18,766 nt of DNA from Candidatus Omnitrophota bacterium (lineage in GTDB: Bacteria; Omnitrophota; Gorgyraeia; Gygaellales; Profunditerraquicolaceae). Numbering within the stretch: position 1 is the stretch's first letter; every line of letters starts with the position of its first letter. This document shows, piece by piece, positions 5,611-13,492 of the stretch. Under the pieces are notes generated by a model, which ran no database searches, was not told where the DNA came from, and saw only the letters and a list, made by a program, of their open reading frames with translations. The DNA lies in assembly GCA_028687525.1 (NCBI GenBank), contig JAQTZX010000007.1, forward strand, positions 1 through 18,766, read 5' to 3'. Both the position numbers and the translations under genes were made by a program.

Positions 5611-6327
5611 TTACAATAAATTCCCCAGGAGGCTTTTTTGAAGAGCGACCAGTTCGCCGATACCCTTCCGGGCCAGCGCCAGCAATGTATCCATCTGTTC
5701 TTTGGAAAAAGTCTTTCGTTCCGCCGTGCCCTGTATCTCGATGAACTCGCCGGCGCCGGTCATAACGATGTTCATATCCACATCCGCCCGGGAGTCTTCT
5801 TCATAACAAAGATCCAGTACCGCTTCCTGCCCGAGTAACCCCACGCTGGTAGCGGCCACAAAACCCCTCAACGGGATATTCTGAATGACCCCGTTCAACC
5901 TTAGCTTTCTTAACGCGTCTGCCAGGGCGATAAAACTACCGGTAATGGCGGCGGTGCGCGTGCCGCCGTCTCCCTGTATGACATCGCAGTCTATCCAGAT
6001 GGTGCGTTCACCACCCATGTTCTCGGTCTGCGTGACCGCGCGCAGGGACCTACCCACCAGGCGCTGTATTTCATAGGTGCGGCCGGAATCTTTTCCCCGC
6101 GGGATGCGCGTTTTGCACGAACGCGGCAGCATCCCGTATTCGGCGGTAATCCAGCCGTTACCCTTGTTCTTCAAGAACGCCGGGACGTTCTCATCCACCG
6201 AAGCCGAACAGATCACTTTCGTATTCCCAAGTTCTATCAAACAGGAACCTTCCGCGAATTTGAGAAAATCGCGGGTAATATTAACCTTCCGTAATGCGTT
6301 TGAAGCCCTCCCGTCAATGCGCGCCAT
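5611..6327 (-). CDS. rph: Ribonuclease PH
   Basis: RNase PH is a phosphate-dependent 3'-to-5' exoribonuclease that trims the 3' ends of tRNA precursors. The 238-residue protein is full length. Visible signatures are KFAEGSCLIELGNTKVIC near the N-terminus, WITAEYGMLPRS, GRTYEIQRLVGRSLRAV, DCDVIQGDGGTRTAAITG and the C-terminal EIQGTAERKTFS. The ATG has AGGGGG eight bases upstream. It lies 18 nt after the response regulator/diguanylate cyclase gene and 33 nt before rdgB, so the three are probably one transcript. Because the nearby tRNA genes lack a full CCA, 3' trimming followed by CCA addition is needed for them, although the adjacency may be coincidental. Confidence 0.97.
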   Translation of the reverse strand: MARIDGRASNALRKVNITRDFLKFAEGSCLIELGNTKVICSASVDENVPAFLKNKGNGWITAEYGMLPRSCKTRIPRGKDSGRTYEIQRLVGRSLRAVTQTENMGGERTIWIDCDVIQGDGGTRTAAITGSFIALADALRKLRLNGVIQNIPLRGFVAATSVGLLGQEAVLDLCYEEDSRADVDMNIVMTGAGEFIEIQGTAERKTFSKEQMDTLLALARKGIGELVALQKSLLGNLL

Positions 6328-6345
6328 AATATATTCCCCCTGATG

Positions 6346-7770
6346 TTATTTGTATCCGGTTACCATATTCCTGCCTCCAACCTTTGATTTATACAATGTT
6401 GCGTCAACGCGGTTCAGAAAATCCGCTTTACTCAAACCGTCCCGGTAACCGGCCACGCCGCCGCTGACCGTGACCTTCAGGCTTTTTTCCTTCCCTTCTT
6501 CCTCGATCTTAATCTCCTGTTCTTCAACGGTTTTGCGTATCTTCTCCGCGACCACCAGGGACCCTTCCATATCCGTATTCGGAAGAATGATCACAAATTC
6601 ATCCCCTCCGTACCTGCAGAGGATATCGACATGCCGGATATTATCACGCATGATATTGGCCGCCTGTTTTAAAACCCGGTCGCCGGCCAGATGCCCGTTC
6701 TTATCATTGATCTCCTTGAAATGATCAATATCGAACATGATCAAACTCAAGGTGTGGCCGTACCGCTGACTGCGCATGATCTCCAGGCTGATCTGTTCCT
6801 GGAAATACCGGTGATTGAACATGCCGGTCAAGGGATCGGTAACCGCGATGGAAGCCAGCCGCTCGCACAAACGGATATTTTCTATCTGGGCCACGGTGTG
6901 ATACGCGATGAGCGACAAATAACGAATATCTTCCTCGTTGAATATCTTGGCCGCCGAAAGCTTGTCCGTCACGTTCAATACCCCGATAACTTTCTTTTCG
7001 ACTTTGAGCGGTACGGATATGAACGATCTGGTCTTATAGCGCTTATTCTTCGGGTAAGACCTGAACCGCGGGTCCTCATCGATATCCCGGACCAGCAAAA
7101 CCTCCCCCTGCTGGGCAACCCATCCCGAGATCAGTTCGCCTACTTTCGTGCGCAAAGAAACTTTCTCTTTTCCCAGGCCTTTGGCGCTTTTCAAAACCAG
7201 TTCCTTTGATTCGTCGTCGATCAACATCAGTGAAGCCTTTTCCGCCTCCAGCAGCTGCACCGCCTTGCCGGTAACCATATCGGCCAGATCGTCAAGGTCA
7301 TAAATAGCGGCGATTTCATTGTAGACATCAAGGATGATCTCCAGTTTATATTTTTCCCTCTCCAGCCGTTCAAACAAGTATTTATTGTTGGCAATGAGTT
7401 CCTGCTTATTAATACACCGTTCGATCACCAGCTTAAAATGGTCGACATTGAACGGCTTGATGATGTAATCATATGCCGCGGCCTTCAATGCTTCTATGGC
7501 CGTGGGGAGGCTGGCGAAACCGGTGCAAATGATAAATCCCGTCTCCGGGTATTTTTTATTAAACATCCGCAGAAGCTCTATGCCGCTCATATCCGGCAGC
7601 ATGAGGTCCAGCACCATAACATTAAATCCTTCTTTTTTCGCCGCCTCAACGGCCGCCTCTCCGCTGTGCGCAACCACGGCATGATATCCTTCCTCTGCAA
7701 GCACCAGCTTCAAACTGTCGCTGAGCAGTTTGTCATCATCGACGATGAGAATGCTTTTCATGTTTTCCAT
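6346..7770 (-). CDS. REC-GAF-GGDEF response regulator (diguanylate cyclase)
   Basis: The 474-residue protein has three domains. The receiver (about 5-120) has DDD at 11-13, phosphoacceptor Asp55 in VMVLDLMLPD, Thr83 and Lys105. A GAF domain lies at about 145-295 (ASLMLIDDESKELVL, GVLNVTDK). The C-terminal GGDEF domain (about 305-474) has an intact GGDEF active site at 388-392, and DIDHFKEINDKNGHLAGD supplies the metal and nucleotide residues. An RxxD inhibitory site (RHVD, 379-382) is exactly five residues before GGDEF, so product feedback by cyclic di-GMP is expected. It should make cyclic di-GMP from GTP on phosphorylation. It starts nine bases after the kinase stop with TAGGAG as ribosome binding site, so the kinase is its probable partner. 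Confidence 0.95.
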   Translation of the reverse strand: MENMKSILIVDDDKLLSDSLKLVLAEEGYHAVVAHSGEAAVEAAKKEGFNVMVLDLMLPDMSGIELLRMFNKKYPETGFIICTGFASLPTAIEALKAAAYDYIIKPFNVDHFKLVIERCINKQELIANNKYLFERLEREKYKLEIILDVYNEIAAIYDLDDLADMVTGKAVQLLEAEKASLMLIDDESKELVLKSAKGLGKEKVSLRTKVGELISGWVAQQGEVLLVRDIDEDPRFRSYPKNKRYKTRSFISVPLKVEKKVIGVLNVTDKLSAAKIFNEEDIRYLSLIAYHTVAQIENIRLCERLASIAVTDPLTGMFNHRYFQEQISLEIMRSQRYGHTLSLIMFDIDHFKEINDKNGHLAGDRVLKQAANIMRDNIRHVDILCRYGGDEFVIILPNTDMEGSLVVAEKIRKTVEEQEIKIEEEGKEKSLKVTVSGGVAGYRDGLSKADFLNRVDATLYKSKVGGRNMVTGYK

Positions 7771-7779
7771 GGCACACTC

Positions 7780-9612
7780 CTATTTGGGGACCGGCAGAAA
7801 CACGATGATACGGGATCCTTTGTTCTCTTCGGAAGAAAGCTCGATCCTGCCTTTGTGCAATTCCACTATCTCCCGCGCGATAAACAACCCTAAACCCAGC
7901 CCCTTGCTTTTGGTGGTGAAAAAAGGCGTAAACAAATTCTGCATATTCTCTTTGGAAATACCCGATCCGGTATCCGCGACCGTTATTTCTATCATTGCTC
8001 CGCTTGCGCGCGTGGAGATCTTCAGTGTCCCGCCGTTAGGCATAGCCTGGACGGCATTCAAGCACAAGTTGGAAAAAACCTCCTTCATCTGGGTCCAGTC
8101 GGCCATAACCGCGGGGACAGAGGGGTCTAGATCCTTTTCCACGACAACCTTATTGTTCCCGATCATATCCTGCAGAAGCGGATTATTCAACGTATCTTCC
8201 AGGATATTATTTATCCCGGTTTCCCGGCACACCACTTTACGCGATGTCACAAAAGTGGAAATATTATTCAAAAGCGTGTGCGCGTAACTGATCTCTTTCT
8301 CAATTTCGGCGATCTTGTTCGACAGCGGAGTAAGATCCCCGGTCATTTTCGCTTTTACATAATAGATACTTACTTCTATGCCGGCAAACACATTCCGCAG
8401 TTCGTGGCTCAAAACCGCCGCCATCCGCCCGATAGCCGCCATCTTTTCATACTGGATAAGCTGTTTATGCGTCTCGCCGAGCTGTTTCCGGGCCGATCGC
8501 AGCTGCGAGGTCATCTTATTGAAAAAGTTCCCCACTTCCTGCACTTCATCCCGCGATTCTATGCGTATCTGATGCTCATAATCGCCTTTCATAACCGCCT
8601 CGATGCCCCGCATGAGTTTATTTACCGACTTGACAATACCGCCGCCGATCCAGGAACCGATAATAAAAGCGAGCATCAGCGAAAAAATAACGGCGATGAT
8701 GAAGATTTTAACAAGATTGTTCCTCAGACGGTAAACCAGCGCTTCGGGAAGCCCGATGCCCAGGATCCCGACAACCTGTCTTTGCGAATTATAGAGAGGC
8801 GTGTACCCGGCCAGATACCATTCGTTAATAACCCGGATACGCCCCAGGTAATCCTTCTTATGGGAAAGAATGAGCACCGATTTCTGGGGATCAAGCCGGC
8901 TGCCGATAGCGTATTCGTCCCCCTGGGAGGGGACGCTGGAACAAATACGGATATCATCCAGGAAAATGCTGGAAATGAAAGCGGTATTTTCCATGATCGG
9001 ATCGATGATAATGGCATTGTTGTTATTAAGCAGGTATCCGGCGCTCACCGTCCCCACGATAATCTCATTGTTGTTGATGACCGGGAAGGTGGATTGAATG
9101 ATCATACCCCGCGTAGCGGGGATGCCGAAGATCACGGACCTTTCAAACAGGCCGAATTGTTTCAACTCTTCGGCGTCGAGCACTTCCGTTGAAACCGAAA
9201 ACTGCCCCTTTAACAACGCCTTGCGCACGTAGGAGTAATTAGCGATATTTTGACCTTCCAGAGAAGGATTGGGAATAGAGACACGCACACTGCCGAAATT
9301 ATCGGTGATGATAAAAAAATCAAACCGGTTTTCCTTTACGATCTTCGCGTATTCGTTCTTCAAAAGATCAAGCTGGTTTTCATCCATCAGGGTATATATT
9401 CGCCTGTTCTGGTCCCTGACCGTGAACTTCAGATTGTTGCACACATCATCATACACCGTGCTGCCGGCATTCAAACTGCTTTTTAGCCGCTGGTGCGTCT
9501 CACTCACCGCCATTTTTCCCAGGAAACTGACGGTAATAGCGGAAAGAATAATAAGCGGCAAAGTTGAAGTCAAAAGTATCTGCCGCACTAATTTATTCTG
9601 TATTTTACCCAT
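7780..9612 (-). CDS. Membrane sensor histidine kinase (Cache-like sensor, HAMP)
   Basis: The 610-residue kinase has membrane segments at about 11-34 and 299-322 flanking a large extracytoplasmic sensor of about 265 residues. The sensor resembles a Cache-type fold ('FDFFIITDNFGSVRVSIPNPSLEG', 'LAGYTPLYNSQRQVVGILGIGLP'). A HAMP linker (about 323-375) is followed by the H-box with His403 in AAVLSHELRN, the N-box (NLCLNAVQAMPNGG), G1 (DTGSGIS), the F-box (PFFTTKSKG) and G2 (GLGLGLFIAR). It autophosphorylates on His403 and presumably signals to the REC-GAF-GGDEF protein next door. I chose the ATG at 9612: it precedes the first membrane segment, has GGGGGA upstream, and overlaps the fumarase beta gene by eight bases. 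The ligand is unknown. Confidence 0.93.
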   Translation of the reverse strand: MGKIQNKLVRQILLTSTLPLIILSAITVSFLGKMAVSETHQRLKSSLNAGSTVYDDVCNNLKFTVRDQNRRIYTLMDENQLDLLKNEYAKIVKENRFDFFIITDNFGSVRVSIPNPSLEGQNIANYSYVRKALLKGQFSVSTEVLDAEELKQFGLFERSVIFGIPATRGMIIQSTFPVINNNEIIVGTVSAGYLLNNNNAIIIDPIMENTAFISSIFLDDIRICSSVPSQGDEYAIGSRLDPQKSVLILSHKKDYLGRIRVINEWYLAGYTPLYNSQRQVVGILGIGLPEALVYRLRNNLVKIFIIAVIFSLMLAFIIGSWIGGGIVKSVNKLMRGIEAVMKGDYEHQIRIESRDEVQEVGNFFNKMTSQLRSARKQLGETHKQLIQYEKMAAIGRMAAVLSHELRNVFAGIEVSIYYVKAKMTGDLTPLSNKIAEIEKEISYAHTLLNNISTFVTSRKVVCRETGINNILEDTLNNPLLQDMIGNNKVVVEKDLDPSVPAVMADWTQMKEVFSNLCLNAVQAMPNGGTLKISTRASGAMIEITVADTGSGISKENMQNLFTPFFTTKSKGLGLGLFIAREIVELHKGRIELSSEENKGSRIIVFLPVPK

Positions 9613-10129
9613 AAATAGAATTCCCCCGCGCGTCAACGGCGACAATCAAAGGAAAATCCTCCACTTCCAGACTGCGAACCGCTTCCGGCCCTAATTCCTT
9701 AAAAGCAATGACCCGTGCTTTTTTAACATACCGGGTTATGAGCGCGCCGCACCCGGCATAAGCCAGGAAATATACACCGCCCTGTTCCTTAAGCGCCTTC
9801 ACCACGGAGAGAGAACGCCTGCCTTTCCCTATTATACCCTTTAATCCCCTGATTAACAATGCGGGAGTAAAAGCATCCATGCGCGAAGCGGTAGTCGGGC
9901 CGCAGGAACCGATTACCCGGCCGCGCGGAGTACGGGTGGGACCGCAATAATAAACAACCGCGCCTCTCATCTCAAAAGGAAGCCGTTTTTTGCTTCTGAT
10001 AATTTCAACCAATTTTTTATGCGCCTGATCGCGGGCAGTATAGATGGTTCCGCTCAATAAAACTTCATCTCCCGCTTTAAGCCTCTTAATCTGCGCCGTA
10101 TCCAAAGGAACCGATATTTTTATCGTCAT
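9605..10129 (-). CDS. Class I fumarate hydratase, beta (C-terminal) subunit
   Basis: This 174-residue protein is the small subunit of the two-subunit, iron-sulfur class I fumarase (or the related L-tartrate dehydratase TtdB). The heterodimer interconverts fumarate and malate. It is recognised by LKAGDEVLLSGTIYTARDQAHKK, RGAVVYYCGPT, RGRVIGSCGPTTASRMDAF and KGIIGKGRRS, and ends in VDARGNSIYG. It starts four bases after the alpha stop, with TAGGGAT as a stop-overlapping ribosome binding site, consistent with coupled translation of equimolar subunits. Sequence alone does not firmly separate fumarase from tartrate dehydratase; fumarase is the commoner assignment for such pairs. Confidence 0.9.
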   Translation of the reverse strand: MTIKISVPLDTAQIKRLKAGDEVLLSGTIYTARDQAHKKLVEIIRSKKRLPFEMRGAVVYYCGPTRTPRGRVIGSCGPTTASRMDAFTPALLIRGLKGIIGKGRRSLSVVKALKEQGGVYFLAYAGCGALITRYVKKARVIAFKELGPEAVRSLEVEDFPLIVAVDARGNSIYG

Positions 10130-10133
10130 ATCC

Positions 10134-11006
10134 CTATATACTCGCCCGCGCGCTTCTCAACGCGTGACAACTGATGTTCACCGCGACCGGCAGGCCCGCG
10201 ATATGCGTAGGGCTTGTTTCTATATTCACTCCCAAACAAGTGGACCTCCCCCCCAATCCCATGGGGCCGATGTTAAGGCCGTTGATCCTACGCAAAAGGT
10301 CATGTTCAAGATTTTTGATATGCCCCGTGGGACGCCCGCCCGCTTTGCCGGCCGGGACGCGGGACGCAGGACGAAAGATAGACCGCAATAAGGCTTTTTT
10401 CGCCAAGAAAGAGGCGTAGTCAGCCGTCCCTCCGATCCCCACGCCCACCACATACGGTGGACAGGCATCAGGTCCGGCGGTTATAACCGACTCAACCACG
10501 AATTTCTTGATCTCGTCAATACCGGCGGTAGGATTAAACATCCGCGATTGGCTCTTGTTCTCACTTCCGAACCCTTTCGGCAAAACCGCTATTTTCACCT
10601 TGTTCCCCCGAATAATCTCCGTATGGATAACCGCTGGAGAATATCCCGATGCACCCCGCATCAGCGGATCACGTACAATCGATTCCCTGAAATACCCCCG
10701 CCGGTATCCCTGTTCAACCCCTTTGTTAACCGCCCTGGTCAAATCTCCGGTTATACGCGCCTCCTGCCCTATCCCCAGCATAACAAACGGCAAACCGGTA
10801 TCCTGACAGACAGCCAAAGATTCTTTCCGGGCAATGGCGGCGTTATCGAGGATCGCCCGCAGGATCCGCTTTGCCCGTTTATCAGCCTCAATGCGGTATG
10901 CGTTCTTGAGAGCGGCAAGAACGTCGGGACGCAAGCGTACATTAGCTTTGATACACAAGTCTCTAACTGTCTCTCTGATCTTATCGGATGTGATAATTCT
11001 TACCAT
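10134..11006 (-). CDS. Class I fumarate hydratase, alpha (N-terminal) subunit
   Basis: This 290-residue catalytic subunit binds a 4Fe-4S cluster. Three candidate cysteine ligands are in the family positions: Cys67 in AVCQDTG, Cys182 in GPDACPPY and Cys257 in RSTCLGVN. Other signatures are VLPKGFGSENKS, VGVGIGGTAD and IGPMGLGG. It pairs with the beta subunit downstream to hydrate fumarate (or dehydrate tartrate). Odd feature: residues 209-228, between AKKALLR and HIKNLEHD, are Pro/Gly/Arg/Ala-rich and make this loop about ten residues longer than I expect for the family; the DNA is an imperfect palindrome. The ATG is the first start after an in-frame TAA, but it has no visible Shine-Dalgarno. 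Confidence 0.92.
   Translation of the reverse strand: MVRIITSDKIRETVRDLCIKANVRLRPDVLAALKNAYRIEADKRAKRILRAILDNAAIARKESLAVCQDTGLPFVMLGIGQEARITGDLTRAVNKGVEQGYRRGYFRESIVRDPLMRGASGYSPAVIHTEIIRGNKVKIAVLPKGFGSENKSQSRMFNPTAGIDEIKKFVVESVITAGPDACPPYVVGVGIGGTADYASFLAKKALLRSIFRPASRVPAGKAGGRPTGHIKNLEHDLLRRINGLNIGPMGLGGRSTCLGVNIETSPTHIAGLPVAVNISCHALRSARASI
10323..10382. repeat. In-frame palindrome-like insertion inside the fumarase alpha gene
   Basis: The minus strand contains CCCGGCCGGC-AAA-GCGGGCGGG (imperfect arms with two mismatches), preceded by short tandem CGTCC(C/T)G units. It encodes the Pro/Gly/Arg/Ala-rich loop at residues 209-228. The composition is unlike the flanking conserved sequence. Its shape (C-rich arm, GCCGGC core, G-rich arm) is similar to the perfect palindrome at 11111-11132. 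Confidence 0.55.
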
Positions 11007-11159
11007 TCGGAATTAGTAGAATGCTGAAAAACCCTCTTAAGCAGTCTGCCGCAGCCGTACGATATGTGTACGCCGCACAAAGGAACGGCGCACGCAACGC
11101 GGCAGATTGGGCCTGCCTGCCGGCAGGCAGGCTTTTTCATCAGACTGTTAGTATCGCTG
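11007..11159. repeat. queF-fumarase spacer with a perfect 22-bp palindrome and other stems
   Basis: No gene. A perfect 22-base palindrome at 11111-11132 is built of GCCTGCC units around a central CCGG. A T-run follows on the plus strand, so it would resemble a terminator only for plus-strand transcription, where there is no gene. TCTGCCGC (11045-11052) pairs with GCGGCAGA (11099-11106), enclosing CGTAC/GTACG (11056-11060 with 11068-11072) and making a branched structure in the fumarase leader. I see no confident promoter. Confidence 0.65.
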
Positions 11160-11567
11160 TTAACGGTCTTTCTTTTTATACTCCCGGATGACTGTCGTCT
11201 TTATCCCGCCTCTCGGATTGAACTCGCTGGTCATTTTCACCCACCGCGGATCACAAGCCCCTACAAAATCATCCATCATCTTATTCGCAAGATGCTCGTG
11301 GAATATCCCCACATTCCTGAAAAATATGGTATACATTTTCAGGGACTTCAGTTCAATGCATACCCTGCCCGGGATATACTCGATCCTGATCTCCGCGAAA
11401 TCCGGCAGGCCCGTTTTCGGACATATACAGGTAAACTCCGGGATCTCGATCACAACGGTATATTCCTTGTCCGGATACTGATTATCCCAAGTCTCTATCG
11501 CCGGAGTTTTCATATCCCTGATATTTTCCTGCAGGCCTTCATAACTCGACTTCTTTTTTTTCACCAT
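11160..11567 (-). CDS. queF: NADPH-dependent 7-cyano-7-deazaguanine reductase QueF (unimodular)
   Basis: QueF reduces the nitrile of preQ0 to the amine of preQ1 with NADPH, the last step before insertion into tRNA for queuosine. The 135-residue protein is the short, single-domain (YkvM-like) form. The catalytic cysteine is Cys49 in FTCICPKTGLPDF, with Asp56 in the same motif. The QueF signature lies at 72-79 (ELKSLKMY), and GIFHEHLAN (His90, Glu91) completes the site. The start ATG has GGAG five bases upstream. It is the last of the local queuosine genes, 108 nt after queE. Downstream genes for tRNA insertion (tgt, queA, queG) are not in the window. Confidence 0.96.
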   Translation of the reverse strand: MVKKKKSSYEGLQENIRDMKTPAIETWDNQYPDKEYTVVIEIPEFTCICPKTGLPDFAEIRIEYIPGRVCIELKSLKMYTIFFRNVGIFHEHLANKMMDDFVGACDPRWVKMTSEFNPRGGIKTTVIREYKKKDR

Positions 11568-11675
11568 TTATTCTCCATGCTTTAACTGCAATTTTTCATT
11601 TACCTCTCAACGGCTGCGCGCAAAAAGCCCGGATGATAGAGGCTCCGGAGCCGATGAAACTTATTCTGCAGACTG
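11568..11675. other. queE-queF spacer with a small palindrome
   Basis: No gene. GGCTCCGGAGCC at 11641-11652 is a perfect 12-base palindrome. I see no convincing promoter or terminator, so queF is probably transcribed with queE. Confidence 0.4.
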
Positions 11676-12347
11676 CTATCGTATGCCCATCAGCTTATGC
11701 ATCTGCGGGATAACCCGCACATTAAACCCTTCCCGCCTGCACCGATGACGGAGATTCTCGATCTTCCCGCGTACCCGCGCGTACCCTTCAAAGCTGTCCG
11801 GCTGTAAAACCAGCATGGTCTGCCGGGCGGTCTCCTTGACCAGCTTAAGCGCGGCGGTAATATCTTCCTCCGCCGTGGATGAACACACTACTATTTTTAT
11901 AAATGCCTCTTTTTCTGAAGCCAGCTTCAGGAACGCGCGGTGCGCGTCCCAGTAACCGGGCAGCCCCGTGGAACTGGGAAGTTTTATATCCATGGCCACG
12001 ATATCCACATCATCGATAACTTCTCCCAGCGGCCCGGGAAGAGTGCCGTTGGTCTCCAGATAATTCTTAAACCCCGCGCGGCGCGTGCGCGAAAGCACCT
12101 GTTTTAAAAAATCTTTCTGTAAAAGAGGCTCCCCGCCGGTAAAAGATATGGCGTGATACTGTCCTTTGAACTTTTTAATCTCCGACATCAACTCGTCGAG
12201 TTTATACTCGCGGAAGCTTCCCGGCTTAGTGTCGCAAAATTTACAATTAAGGTTACACCCGTAAAAACGGACGAACAACTGCCATTCCCCGAAAAAGACC
12301 CCTTCCCCCTGAATACTCTCGAATATCTCGCTGATCTTCCCTTTCAT
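11676..12347 (-). CDS. queE: 7-carboxy-7-deazaguanine synthase QueE (radical SAM)
   Basis: QueE converts 6-carboxy-tetrahydropterin to 7-carboxy-7-deazaguanine by radical S-adenosylmethionine chemistry. From the chosen start the protein has 223 residues. The N-terminal SEIFESIQGEG motif is typical. The cluster-binding CxxxCxxC is Cys31, Cys35 and Cys38 in YGCNLNCKFCDT, followed by the SAM-binding TGGEPLLQ and LETNGT. I start at the ATG at 12347 because AGGATGAGAG precedes it and the conserved N-terminus begins there. The frame is open a further 32 codons upstream and would slightly overlap queC, but that stretch is Pro/Gly-rich and includes a palindrome. It acts between QueD and QueC. Confidence 0.95.
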   Translation of the reverse strand: MKGKISEIFESIQGEGVFFGEWQLFVRFYGCNLNCKFCDTKPGSFREYKLDELMSEIKKFKGQYHAISFTGGEPLLQKDFLKQVLSRTRRAGFKNYLETNGTLPGPLGEVIDDVDIVAMDIKLPSSTGLPGYWDAHRAFLKLASEKEAFIKIVVCSSTAEEDITAALKLVKETARQTMLVLQPDSFEGYARVRGKIENLRHRCRREGFNVRVIPQMHKLMGIR

Positions 12348-12433
12348 TCTCTCATCCTGTGCCAAATACAAATCTGCACCCGGGATCTCCGGATATTTTG
12401 GCCCCGGCACCCGGGGCGATTCTACTAAGCCCA
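12348..12433. other. queC-queE spacer with a palindrome
   Basis: GCCCCGG (12401-12407) and CCGGGGC (12411-12417) flank a CAC loop. No gene is needed here. At the queC end, GCCGGAT (12444-12450) and ATCCGGC (12457-12463) form another 7-bp stem inside the last queC codons. Confidence 0.4.
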
Positions 12434-13146
12434 TCAATAACATGCCGGATCAACCAATCCGGCCTCCCTGAATCCCTTGGCGCGATAATAACAACTATCG
12501 CACTTCCCGCACGGTTTTTTGCCGCCGCGGTAGCACGACCAGGTCGCCGCGAAAGGAACGCCCAACGCGCTGCCGAGCTTTATGATCCCGGCTTTGGTCT
12601 TGTGTATCAACGGCGTTTCGATGGAGATCGCCCTGTTTTCCGCTCCCGCTTTTGTTCCCGCGGCGGCCGCTTTACGGAAAGCGCGGTAAAACCCGGGCCG
12701 GCAATCCGGATAACCGGAATAATCCTGGGCGTGCGCGCCGATAAAAACCGCGCGCGCTCCGGATGCCTCGGCGCAGGAAAGAGCGAAACTCAAAAAAACA
12801 ATATTCCGGCCCGGGACATAGGTCGACGGGATATTATTCGTGTGTCCGTATGTTCGTGTGTCCGCGGTTCGGCGGCTTCGAGAATACTCCGGCACGCATA
12901 TCCGTTTATCCAACAGGGCGGACCCCTTCCAGGGAAAACCGATCTTGATAATCTGTAACCGGCATCCGCTTCCCGGGCGACATCCCGCGCCGCTTTCATC
13001 TCCCGTCTATGCCGCTGGCCGTAATCAAACGTAAGACAGTAACAATCAAACCCTTTGTTTTTCGCAAGAGAGAGAACCACGGCGGAATCAAGCCCGCCGG
13101 AAAGCAGGACTACCGCTTTTTGATGGGCGGAATTTTTACGCTTCAT
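12434..13146 (-). pseudogene. queC: 7-cyano-7-deazaguanine synthase QueC, split by an apparent 1-nt frameshift
   Basis: QueC makes preQ0 from 7-carboxy-7-deazaguanine, ammonia and ATP. The N-terminal part (from the ATG at 13146) has the PP-loop ATPase motif LLSGGLDSAVV and LTFDYGQRHRRE. Conservation breaks after ADAGY and resumes in another frame with QIIKIGFPWKGSALLDK, IPSTYVPGRNIVFLSFA and DYSGYPDCRP, ending with a zinc motif C-x7-C-x2-C-x2-C (CYRGGKKPCGKCDSC). One missing base near 12954-12956 explains it: adding one C restores GGT TAC CAG ATT ATC and a full-length protein of about 237 residues. It overlaps queD by 11 bases. It is either a sequencing or assembly error or a recent inactivation; all other residues look maintained. 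Confidence 0.88.
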
Positions 13147-13492
13147 AAATAGCAGAACTGGTGCTGTTTTCCCAAACTGTCACCGTCTTCAAACCGGGAA
13201 GCCGTGATCGGAGGTTTTCATAAATATACCGGGCGATATTTTCAGAAGTGGGATTGACTTTCTTGAAATACGGAATGTTGTTTATATATGTATGGTCGAA
13301 TTGTTTCAAAACGTTCTTTAATTTCATCTTGAGACGGTTAAAATCCATCACCATCCCTGTCGCATCGAGCGTTTCGGAAACAACCGCGGCCTCCACCCTC
13401 CAGTTGTGGCCGTGCAGTTCTTCGCATTTACCCTTGTAGCTGCGCAAATTATGGGCGGCGCTGAAATTACCCTCTACTTTTATGATATACAT
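13136..13492 (-). CDS. queD: 6-carboxy-5,6,7,8-tetrahydropterin synthase QueD
   Basis: QueD converts 7,8-dihydroneopterin triphosphate to 6-carboxy-tetrahydropterin, feeding QueE. The 118-residue protein is full length. The zinc ligands are His14 (SAAHNL), His27 and His29 (ELHGHNW), the catalytic Cys is Cys23 (GKCEE), and the Asp-His pair in FDHTYIN and Glu108 in WENSTSSA complete the site. I use the ATG at 13492, which gives the normal N-terminus MYIIKVEGNFSAAH. AAAGGA lies upstream inside the murI end, and the gene overlaps murI by 13 bases. The longer open frame upstream only re-reads murI. It overlaps queC by 11 bases, so translation of murI, queD and queC is probably coupled. Confidence 0.96.
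   Translation of the reverse strand: MYIIKVEGNFSAAHNLRSYKGKCEELHGHNWRVEAAVVSETLDATGMVMDFNRLKMKLKNVLKQFDHTYINNIPYFKKVNPTSENIARYIYENLRSRLPGLKTVTVWENSTSSAIYEA

Noticed and set aside
8278..9192. A 304-codon open frame on the plus strand
   Set aside because: It lies opposite the histidine kinase, whose domains and motifs are unmistakable; the antisense product shows no family features.
11111..11139. Plus-strand intrinsic terminator
   Set aside because: The palindrome plus T-run looks like one, but there is no plus-strand gene upstream to terminate; more likely a dispersed palindrome.
12348..12443. Upstream start for queE giving 32 extra residues
   Set aside because: The extra stretch is Pro/Gly-rich, contains a palindrome, is not part of the family, and a good ribosome binding site supports the later ATG.
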